Source: Dipetalonema caudispina
Lineage: Eukaryota; Nematoda; Chromadorea; Rhabditida; Onchocercidae
Assembly (NCBI GenBank): GCA_013365325.1
Contig: JABVXV010000243.1
Location: 1 to 64,000 of the forward strand
DNA: 64,000 bases
Direction of reading: 5' to 3'
The notes beneath the pieces are model-generated. The model was not told the DNA's origin. It was given only the letters and a program-made list of their open reading frames with translations, and did no database searches. The translations under genes and the position numbers were made by a program. This document shows positions 41,757-53,500 of this stretch, one piece after another; the stretch's first letter is position 1, and the number at the start of each line of letters is the position of its first letter.

Positions 41757-42055
41757 TGATGATGATGATTGCAGCAATGATGATAGTGATGATCGCAATG
41801 ATGATAATAATGATGATCGGAATGATGATGATGATAATGATGATCGAAATGATGATATACATATCTCCTCCCTCTTCGTCATCGTCGTCGTTTTATCCTC
41901 TCCCTTAAAACTCATTCATCCATCACTCATCAACACCAACCAACCAACCACTTCGTCGTATGTTTGGGAGGATAACAGAGTGTATGAGGTGATAGTTAGC
42001 AACACTACCGGCTGTTCTCTTCGAAAATTTTTCTCCTTTATATCCTTTCCAGTTG

Positions 42056-42095
<40 letters not shown>

Positions 42096-42130
42096 GTTAT
42101 CATTGTCAACAATAACATTTGACAACAACA
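41757..42130. repeat. Trinucleotide-rich cluster (GAT/CGT/CAT)
   Basis: GATGAT repeats with GATCG interruptions (41757-41855), then TCGTCATCGTCGTCG (near 41876), CCAACCAACCAACCAC (near 41938) and ATTATC/ATCATT repeats (42058-42110). Minus-strand frames through it encode Ser/Arg and Asp/Asn runs and are not convincing genes. Its position about 1.3 kb upstream of lev-10 exon 1 makes a regulatory role possible but unproven. Confidence 0.75.
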
Positions 42131-43360
42131 ACAACATCATATGATGATAATTAGCAATACAAACATTATTGAATCTTCTCATTTTATATATTACATAATA
42201 ATAGAAAAAAAAAGTTTATTTATTTTTCTTCATTTGTTTATACATTCTTTTCCATTATTTATTTACATTTTAAAAGTACTTTTTCTTTCTAAATTTTAAT
42301 TGAAATTTTCTTATGTAATTTATTTTGAAAATTTTAAAATAATTTTTTTTTTTTTAGTTAGCTTTGTTGTTGTTGTTGTTGTTACTTTTTGTAGTTTTTA
42401 TATTAATCAATGCTTCCACATTGATAATATTACATATCGATATTGATTAGTGAATTATTTCTTAGATTAATTAATTCGATCTTTAAGCTCTTTTTCACAT
42501 CTCATTTTCAATGAAATTATATTCCTAAAAAAGAATAATAGCACATTTATTTTATGATTTAAGAAAGAAATTAGCAATTATAGATGCTCACTTAATAGTT
42601 CCAAAAAAATTTTCGAGAAGTATTTTAAGAAATTGAATGTAATTTCCATTTCTAAAATGATTCTTTTTTTTTTTTTTTTTAAGGAATCCCTCAATTATTT
42701 TATTTTTTCATTTTGTTATTATGCATTTGTGAATTTACACATTGTGCAATTTTTGTTTTGTTAATATTTACAATTCTCCACCAATATTTTTTCCATCTCG
42801 ATGTAATTTGATCATCAATGGTAGCGATCTCGAGGATAACTTCTGAAATTGTTTGCATTAGACGAAATTCAATGTTGATTGTTTTTAAATTTTTCTTTTT
42901 TTTGACCTATATCAACAAAAAAAAAAATTCAAAAAATAATGAGTGATTTGCTTTCTTCCTAATTACACTATTTGTTATCTGAAATTAGTACTAAACTTTA
43001 AAAATCTTGTATTTTTGCAAATTTTTAATAAACAATTGTTTAGATAATGAAAGAAAAATAGAGTTAAGAAAGTTTTGTTTTTTTTTTTTCTTTCTTCTTG
43101 CAAGCAATTATTATTTGTTGATTCTAATAATATTGCCAAAATTTATGCCAAAAAAAAAAAAATGCGAAAATGTGAATGAAATTGAAAAAAATTCATTTAA
43201 AAAAAGATTTGTAATATTAAAAAAAAAAAAATTTTTTTTCAATCAATTTCTTTTCATATTTTTTTTTTTTTTTGTATCTTTTTTTTTTTTTTCCCCATTA
43301 CTTTTTTTTTTTTTTTTTTTACGTCCTTTTTTTTTTTATACTTACTCATCTTTAAGTGAT

Positions 43361-43365
43361 TTCAG
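43361..43365 (+). promoter_or_regulatory. Possible trans-splice acceptor of lev-10
   Basis: TTCAG ends at 43365 after a T-rich tract, 80 bases before the ATG at 43446. It could receive a spliced leader or end an upstream intron. Two out-of-frame ATGs (43433 and 43438) would precede the start in such an RNA. Confidence 0.35.
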
Positions 43366-43445
43366 GTTATATGCCTGGAAAAAAAAAAAGCAATGATAAT
43401 TAAATGAAAGCAATAATGTAATAGTGGCGCAAATGACATGTTGCA

Positions 43446-46400
43446 ATGTTACTCAGCGCCATTTTATCTGTCATATTCATTTTCATTCATTGGTGTAATA
43501 CCGATGGAAACGATAAAAGACAAGATGTTGATGTAATATTCCGTAAGTTTTACATTTTTAATCCTATTGATAAAAATGACAAATTATCAATTTATCTAAA
43601 TTTTCTATCATAATTTTATATATTTCTTGAATATCTTATTTCTGATTAAATTAAATTGAAAAAGTTTTCCAATCATAGTTTATTTTTTTTTTTTTTTGAA
43701 TTTAAAATTTTTTGAATATTTTAGTGGTAATGCTTTAATGTTATATACATAATGGTAATATTTGCTCATAAATTCATTGTAAAAAAAAAAGGACAATATT
43801 TATATGCAACATTCATATTTTGCTTTTTTCAAATGTAAATTTTCTAAAATATTTAATTTAATGTATAATTTAAGTTAAAAAAAAATGATAGAAAATGTAA
43901 ATTAGATGAAGCACAAATCTGATTTAGTTATAATTTCAATTTGTTTATAAATACAATAGAGCTAATATACTAATTGGCATTTTTTTTGTTATTCCAAAAT
44001 GTCAAGCAAGCTGAAAAAAAAAAAAGTAACTTTTTCCATTAACCTAATAATCACGTATTGCAAAAGTTAGGTAAAAGTATCAATCTATTATAGAGAATAC
44101 AATAATTTATTGATAGAATGGTTGTTTTATTTTAAATAAAGTATTGTATAGTTTTAACTTAAATTTTTCAATTATAAGAAGATAGGATAGGAAGAATTGA
44201 AAATGAAAGCGAAAAATGAACGAAATTTAAATGATACGTTGTTGAACGGATCTCTTACGACTCATTGATCTTCCCTACTTTCACTTATACCACTTAAACG
44301 AACATATACTTTAAAATGAAGCTTTGCAATTTTCATTCAATCAATTCATTCCAAACTAAACATCAGCAATCATCATTACCACTTCTTCTTCCCTTTCATT
44401 CTTATAGAAATTTGAAATTTTGGGAAATAACTTTCATCAATTTAAAGAATTAAAGAAATGAGTAAGAAATATATTTGAATTTAATTTCGAAATTTCCTAC
44501 AATACCACAAAAAAGAGAAAAAAAAAAAGTATGATCAAAGATTTTTCACATTTGCAAAAGATTTACATTTCCTCTTCAAAAACAAAAAAAAAAAAAAAAA
44601 AGCGAATGACTAATTGTGATTGAGAAGAGATATATTAGCTTAGATTAAAATGATTAATTAATGAAGAATTTTTGGTTCATTATAAGTGTTGGAAATAAAT
44701 TAATCAATATAATTTAATTTGATGTTCATACTCACTTTACTAATTATTAATTTCTGCAAATGATTCTTTAATTATTGTTTCTTGCACTTCTCGATGTTTT
44801 GAAATAATAGCTTATTTGCTTTTGGAATATTTAAATTACTAAAGAAGATTAATTACATCCATGATAAGAAGATAGTTACGAACTTATTTGTAAACTCTTT
44901 TTCTCCTGATTACTGATTTATATTTAATTTTTGTTAGGGAAAGAACTTAATAATTATTCAATTAACAGCATTTTAGGTTGCATAGAGCCGTGTGTCATAA
45001 ATTTTTAAGACATTATAAGTTTGTTATGATGACTGTAAATGCTTTTATCAATTAGGACAAAATTGAATAATAAGTATAAAATTGGACAAATGTAGTGATT
45101 TTGTTTGACAAATCGTTAATCGCTTATCATTTAATTATTGATAATTATGATAATTTTTAGTTGCTATCATCGATTACAATATTTCTTCAGATAAAACATT
45201 TCAATAAATTAAATCTTCAATTACGTAGTGTTATAATATTTTCAGCTTAATTTTTCATGAACAATATAAATATTGACCTGTTTACCAATTAATTAGTTGA
45301 GATTTGATAAAACAACAAACAAAAGCTTAAGCAAAAAAATATCATTTATTTAAAAATATGATAAAATAACAATTAGACATTTATTATTTAAGCTTTGAAA
45401 ATTTTTTTCAATGTATATTCTTTATTAAATGGCTACTTTACTGACCGTTATTGTCCAATACCAGAATTGTCACTGTATTGGAGTTTATTTACCGTAACAT
45501 AAAATGCTATATAATGATGTAAATTAAGCTGATAATACATATCAAAAGATGATTAATACCGTTGATTAGATAACGTTTTGATATAATCTTCAGACAATAT
45601 TTGGATTTAAATTTACAAATAATGTTTAAATAACAAAAATGAAATTTTGAGAATATTTTAAAGTATACTGATGGAAAATGAATGTAAATTTTAATGAATT
45701 TTATTATATTTAAACTGTAATTTTGCTACTTTTTTTTACGTTGCTACTAATATAATTGACAAAGTAGTGGTAAGCATTTAAAATTTTAGTGATACTTAAA
45801 TTAATGTTAGCATTAGTAAGAAGGTAAAATTTTGATCATATCGGATTTCAAACTAAGTTATATTATATTAACATTTCTATCACTTTTATTAAACCTCAAA
45901 AATAATTGTTCACAAAATTATGCAACTATTCATTTTCGTAATTATTATCATTATTATAATAATTTTTGACACAATTATGATTATATTATCTTTGTTTTTG
46001 CAACGTATTTTGGCTTTGTTGATTGCTTCATTCAATTATGTTTACCTCATTTTTACATATTTCAAATAATAAGCTTAAATGTTTAATTTCGTCATATAGT
46101 ATTAGTAGATAAATGATGGATGATCACTGATTATATGCTTCTAATTAATAGTTTGAAAATAAAATATCATTTTTTTAATTCTCATTAAATCTATCTTATT
46201 CCTGCTCAATCTAGTTCGATATGAAATTTAGGTTAAGAATGAAACTTAAGCAATAGTAAAAAAAAAAAAAATGGGATGCATATATACATATTTATTCCGG
46301 AATATTGAACAAACTGCGGTTTTTGTAACCGAATTTAAATTTATTCATAATTAGGATTGCCGATAATCTGATCAGATTTCAAATTTTTTATGGAATATTT

Positions 46401-47533
46401 TGGTTAGTAGCAATAATAATTTTTTTCCGGAACATAAATAAATGATCCGATCATATAAACGTTCCACTAACAGAAAGTATTTTATACTGTTTTTACTAAT
46501 TTCCGGTAATAAAATATGTCAAAAACAGCAAATGGATTATTTTTTATCAAAGCAAATAGAAATTTTTTCTTTTCTTGCAAATATTTGGAAGAGATTTTGT
46601 TGAAAAGTAAAAAAATTCTAAAATTTCAAAGATAATCTTTTTTTTCGGTCCTACTCTGAATCCTTCAAGTAATCATTCATTGATTATCTTCCATTCGATC
46701 ATCATTTCTTTCAAACGTTAATTTATTACTTTCAATCAGTAAATTATCAGACTTTATCAAATTCAGATTATTTGTCGGAAAAATAAAAAGCTTTAGTGAT
46801 TAATTACATTTACATGCATATTGTAGTTCATATAGTTGATCAATTTCGATAACTTGAAACGTTTTTTTTTTCGTAATTCTCTTTACATGGAACATTTGAA
46901 TCTTACATTTTAATCTTTAAGTTCAAAAATTATATCATCTTTTATCCATCATTTATCGTATTTTTATCGTTAATTTACTACATTTAAACATTTAGCCATC
47001 TTTCACATAACTTAAATTGGTTTAATAATAAACGACGAAAATTTTCCCTTCGCTATTAACCTTTAACCTCTCAGTAAATTTATTTGTAAGAACATGAAAA
47101 TAAAATAAATGTTATTAAAAAAGAATGGCGCAAATGCGTACATTGGAACGAATAATGGAAGCTCGAATTAATTTGTTAAATTATGAAAAAAATGAAAAGA
47201 TGAAAGAAGATTGCTCATTTTGCCGAAATTTGGATTGCGATATTATTTTTGCATTATTATTTATCTGTATTATTGCATGTCTTTTGATTCTCATTCTATT
47301 CTTCTGGCTCAAAGGTGTACTATCATACGAAGAGTAAGTTTATTCAAGATTAATTAATTAAAATAAATTAAGATAAGTTAATGTTAAGTCGTATAGTATT
47401 AATAAAAAGAGAAAAAAAAAAGAGGTATTATATTACTTGTTAGCAAAAAGTAATATAATATTCAACAAAAAGCTTCAACAAATGAGTTAAGAAATGGATA
47501 CAATTACATACACACACACACACCCACACACAT

Positions 47534-47570
<37 letters not shown>

Positions 47571-50500
47571 GGGAAAGGGAGAGAAGGCAAAAAGTAAGAG
47601 AAGAAAACTGATTAATGAAATTTAAATAATAGTTTACATAATTAAAATTTACCAATTTATTACCAGTCAAATATAACAATGAAGCATTACCACGATCATG
47701 AAATTACGAATAGAATGTAGTTAGAATCGTAAGGAAGCTTTAGAATGTGATCATATCTTCGATTCTTCTAATACGGAAGGTGAATTTCAATTACCGATGT
47801 TGCCACCTTTAGCTACCGTTTCTGAACAAACTTCACGACCGGAGGGTCCAAAAAATCTGCAAGTAAGATTGCTTTTTTTTTTTCTGTTTTCCCTTTTTTT
47901 TGTCACAATATCAGATGTCCATTGTCTTTTTTTTTTTTTTTGTTGACTTTATTAACTTAGACGAGTGATATTTCCCAAATTTAATCAAACAGTAAAATTA
48001 ATCACTTTTTTTTTCCAATTCAAATTAAATTTCAAAATTTGCAGTGTATATACACGTTTGTTGCGGCACCGGAACAACGAGTAAAACTCAATTTCGATCA
48101 ATTTCTTTTAGCTGGAACGGCTGGCAAGTAAGCGTTTTTTTTTCCCCTTTTTACTTTTTTTTTTCAGAACAAAAGAAAAAAGCATGATTGAATAGTATGG
48201 AATTTTAATGAAAAATTAAAATTTGACAGACTTTATTTGAATCATTTGCTAAATTAGAAATTAATTTTGTAAATAAACAAGCGTAAATTTTCAAGTGGAA
48301 ATTAGTTATTAAATTCGTACGTGTCTTCTTAATACAATTAAATGTGCCCTAAAATTTATTATTTATTTTAAAATTTCATTGTAACAATAAACTCTAAATT
48401 ACAATAAAAGAGAATAGGAAGGTTTCATTGGCAAATTAAATTTCAAAATCATATGATATGAAATTTGATACAACAATTAAACGGATAAAGTTTTTCAAAT
48501 AAACAAACGCAAATTTTCAAATAGAAATTAGTTGCTAAATTTAGAAATTTCATTTAATTGAAGTGAGCAGAATTTTGCAGTTAAACAAAAGCAAATTTTC
48601 AAATTGGAAATTAATTGTTAAGTTCATTTAGCTGTGAAACTGAATATGTTGATATCTATTCGGAATTGGAAGGACCCGATGATGATTTGCTTTCTGCTGC
48701 TTTTGGTGGCCGCTATTGTGGTAGTGTATCACCGTATGTCAGAATTAGGTAATTACTCTAATGTCATTTTTTTAAATTAAATAAAAAAAAAAAATTTGTT
48801 TATTCTTTTCAACTGTTCGTTTACAATTATTACATTAAATTTTGATAGAGAAAAAAAAAAAAACCTACCTGAAAAATTATTTTTTTTATGAATTTTTTCA
48901 TTTCCAGATAATTTAATTTGTACTTTATTTCTTGTACGCAAAATTATTTGTAATTTCATTTATTATATTTTGAGTTTTTTGTTGAATTTCTCAAATTACT
49001 CTTTCTGATAACTATAACGTTTATTAATTTATTTGCAATTATACTTTTGAAAAATGTTTAATTGAAGCGATAATTTTATTTCGTTCTGTTTTTTTTTTTT
49101 AGTTTAAATCGTGTCATAGTATTAGTATTTCATTCAAGAGCTATATCCAATCAACGGAATGGTCTGAAATTTCGCGGTCGTTATGCTTTCATATCTGATG
49201 GTTAGATTTTTGTAAAAAGATTTTAATTAAAAATTATTTTTTTTAGATGCGTAATTTTAATCAAAAAGAAAAAATTTAGAAGAAATCCATGCTAATAATA
49301 TGCAAAATATAAATAACGATAAAAAAGATAAATGATTAAAATTGTAAATATTGACCCGAAAAAAAAAAAATGTTAAGAAATGACTAGGAAAACAACTATA
49401 TTAGGTTTTTGCTTAAATTAAATTATGCAAATATAATTATTTGCCTTCTTACTGATAAAGTTAAATTATTGCCTAATATTTCAAAAATACTCCCATAAAT
49501 TATTTTCAGTTATTCCTTTGCCAAAGATTCAAGCGAACAGCCAAAATTGCATCCTTGGCTAAATGTATGAAAGTAAAATGACAATGAGCTTTTCATTTCC
49601 AATAAAAATATGACTTAAATAGCTTAGTTTGGCTTGCTAACCTGAATAAATTCTTATTAAACAATGTACATTTATATAATATTAATATTAAATTTACATT
49701 TTTTTAATTGAAAAAATTTTTTCCAGAAAGCATTAAAGTTAAGTTCACATTTTATTTCAGCACCTTATCAGGTGGGTGAGAAAGTACCACCAGGTAAATG
49801 TGATTTTGTGATCGATTCAAAACTTAAGTAAGCCATTTATCCACTGAAATTTCATCTTATAAATGCATTTTAATTTAAAGCATATTGTTTAAAATATTAA
49901 TGCAATAGTTTTTTAATTATATGAAAAAATTTAATACTTTAATTCATTCCTTTTATTTCGAAAATTATACAAATAAGTTGAAATGACAACAAATTTGAAT
50001 TCTAAGAGATAGAAAGAGAGAGAGAGAGAGAGAAAGTGAGAAGAAAAATGTGATTTTTTTTTTTTAATTTACAGAAAACGTGGATCGATACTTTCGCCTA
50101 CTTATCCAGGAACATATCCAAAAGTAAGCTTTAGAAGCTTTTATCTTTTGATCAAATTTGCATAAATTAAAAGACAACTGACAAGTTAAAATACCTGTTG
50201 AATGATAATTCTGTTAATTAACCAATATGTAAGTGAAGTATTTTAATACATAAATGAATTGATTGAAGTTACAAATATAATTGAATTCCCTCACAGGCAC
50301 ATTAATGTGCTAAAGTGAAATTATAAAGTTATATGTTTTATTCAAAAATTATTCAATGAGCAAAAAATTTAAACCTAAATACTAAGTTATTTAAATTTAA
50401 AACTTATGTATATGTTGTGGTAGTATTAAGTTCCACTTAGTTTCCATTAATATTTAATTCAAGTACTAAGGTTAAATGAGTTAAACTTAAACATTGATAT

Positions 50501-53500
50501 AATTTGATATATGGGCCATGCAATTTTTGTTGGATTGGGTTGATTTATTTTTGAAATTTAAATTTATGGAAATTTGTTTATTCGAAATGAAATATTTCTA
50601 CAGTAAAGGTCAATTTAAGTTGAGAAGTACATTAACATCTAAAAAAAAAGAATAATCTTAAGCTGTAAATCCTATAGCATTTAAATTTCTGATTTGATTT
50701 AAAATTTTTTGCCTTTTTTTTTTTTAGAACTTTCGTTGCACTTATTTGCTCAACGGTAGAACGGGTCAACGTATTCGTCTACTTTTTCGTGATTTTGATA
50801 TTTATTTTGGTGGAGAACAGTAAGTTAATTTTTTCTTTTCACACTTGTTTGATTTATTTTTTTTTCGATAAATCAATACTGATATGATATGATTATTATT
50901 CAATCGATCGATATTGTTATAATTTCTTTCTCGGAATCGATCGATATTGTTGTTAGGGGAAGAAATATTTTGAAATAAAATTTTATAGTTGCCCATATGA
51001 TTCACTAACAATATATGATGGTCCAAGTAATAAGCATCCAATTATTCGAAAAATATGTGGTTTACGGCAACGTATGATAATTTATTCATTTGGGCCAAGT
51101 ACATTTATTGAATTTAATACGACAAGTCCAGCTAAAGCTGATCCACGCGGGTAAAATTTAATTTATTTATTGATTTAGTTATTTGTTAAACTTCATTTGC
51201 CTTCCATTCAACTATACCAATCATCCATATTTGTTATCATTGCTGTTGTTACTGCTATTGTTGTTGTTATTGTTATTGTTATTGTTATTGTTATTGTTAT
51301 AGATATTCATTAGACTACGAATTTTCAAATCGTTATGTGGATGTATTGAAATTGATGGATAATCAATTAGGAATAACACATTTGCGCGGTTCAGAATGTG
51401 ATTTACTTGTAAGAAGTAATCGTGAAACGACCCATTATATACATTCCCCTAAAGTATGGTTCAATTTAAATAAGTGAAATTAAAGAAATATTTATGAAGT
51501 AAAGAATTTAAAAAATTTTGATAAAATTGAAGGATAATGTAAAAGCAACAAATTGAGGGAACAATTTTAGGCATTGCTAGATACTTTAAATGTAATTGTA
51601 AATTTCTAATTTTTTTTTTTTGATTAAATTTTTTCAGTATCCATTAATGTATCCAGCTAATACAACATGTACATTCATTATTGATGGTTTACAAGGTGAG
51701 CAGAATCTTGAAGAAGTAATACTTACCTTCGAAAAATTTGCTGTTTTAACCGAAACAATTGACAGGTTAGTTAGTTGAATCAATAATATTTGTCACAATT
51801 CAAATAATGGCATGATACTAAGAGTGTAATTCATCGTTTTTGCTTTTATCTTTTTTCTTTTTCAAAATAAAATTCAACTTCTCTTCTTGATCGTTAAATA
51901 TATTTTGAAATTGTTCAAGTTATCTATCTCTTAATTTAAGCAAATTTTTTCGATTGCATTAGTTAAATTTGTTTTATTTTCATATTTCATACAGTTTTCC
52001 GAGGATAATTGAAAAGTAAATTAGTCACTTTTTTAAAGATTTTATTCATTTTTTAGTGCTAATTTAATTTACTCAAGGCATTCCTTAAATGATTACGATG
52101 ATGAACCGTGTGCAACATCTTACGTAGGTATTGCTTTCGTTCCGGCAAGTGTTAAAAGTGTTTTGTCATCCGGTGAAGAAAGTAATTATGATGTTACGCT
52201 ATGTGATCGTATGCAGGATGGTTAATTTTAATATTTTAAATTACTGAAAACTTAAATTTCAAATGTGAATTCGAATATGAAGCCTAGACTTGAGATCATG
52301 CAATCAAATTACTATGATTGCATAAATTGCAATTTTCATGAAATAATTTGTATACAAAATCCATTTGTTTTCCAATTACTTCTAATAAATTCAAAATTGG
52401 GTTAAAGAAATGACAATTTGAAAGTGGCTTAGTTAAGTAAGTAATATAAACTGAATTTAAAATTTCTTTGGATAACTTATAGGTTCACATTCGTTGGGTC
52501 CTTACATCAGTGATGGACCCAGAATGGTATTAGTATTCAGTTCCAATGAAAAGGTTTCTAATGGTGATGGCCAGCAACCATTAGGATTCAGAGCTAAAAT
52601 TCAATTCAAAACAGGTATTAAAATGGCATTTACATTTATTTAAATTACAATATTATAAATAATTCCAATATTATTCTCCATATGCACAGAAAGTGATATT
52701 GCTAAAAACTATTCTAAATTTACAATTTTAAAAATACTTCATTCTTATATCATTTAAAATATCTTACAACAATTAAACTAATCGCTGCTTATTTTATTCT
52801 ACCACTTTACAGATTTTGGTATCCCAGGTAAGCCGATTGGTGATTCAAATCAATGCATGTTTCAATTCACGAAACCACGTGGATGGTTCAATAGTCCGCG
52901 ATATCCGGCAAATGTAAGCTTCCTATAATTCTTTTTATTGTAAAATATTATGACAATTTATTACAAAACTTATTTACAGTATCCATTGGACACCAATTGT
53001 ACTTATATTATCAAGGCAAAACCGGATGAGCAAATTCAAGTTTATTTTGAACAATTCGCTCTTTATGTCGATGAACATTCATCGGTTGAAACAAGGTTAT
53101 GCTTTTTCTTTTTTGATTCAGATTTTCAAATTTCATAAGAAAATCTTTCAAGACTTATCAGGGATTCATCGATAAGTTATTCGTAATACTATTCCGAAAT
53201 TAACGAGAAAATAATGCTCGTAAATGACGTGTTACATTTGCTATATATCATGATAATATAAAGATTATCATATCAATTATTAGTTGTAACCTTTTCTTCC
53301 TTTTGGTAAAACAACTTTACGTCGAATATAACTGCAACAATTTTATGTCAGATATGACTTCAAGTGAACTTTCTGATATTTTGACAAGACATCAATAAGC
53401 TATCACAAGCCTTCCGTTCAATTTCTCTGATAACCATACTTTCTCAAATATTTCATATACTTAAATTAACTTATGATAAATAGAGCGTTTTTTTTTTTTT

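Larger units (their letters stand above)
30293..43365. other. 13-kb gene-poor region between transporter and lev-10
   Basis: AT-rich DNA without a firmly supported gene. It includes a poly(A) run at about 31553-31587, degenerate repeats near 37450-37680, the (TC)n/(TA)n area at 39541-39779 and a trinucleotide-rich area at 41757-42120. The two divergent genes on either side imply that both promoters lie here. Two weak candidate exons (34254-34419 minus, 39583-39755 plus) are listed separately. Confidence 0.6.

Noticed and set aside
41694..42182. Two minus-strand frames with Ser/Arg and Asp/Asn runs, one with a Leu-rich start
   Set aside because: Both follow trinucleotide repeats, and neither shows donor or acceptor structure or a recognised domain.
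43007..43396. Plus-strand 129-aa frame, the longest in the window
   Set aside because: It is almost entirely Phe/Lys from poly(T)/poly(A) runs and precedes lev-10 exon 1 out of context.
52825..52831. GTAAGC inside lev-10 exon 14 as a splice donor
   Set aside because: The reading frame continues into the CUB4 Cys and the SPRYPANYP motif, and the next acceptor phase fits only the later donor at 52913.
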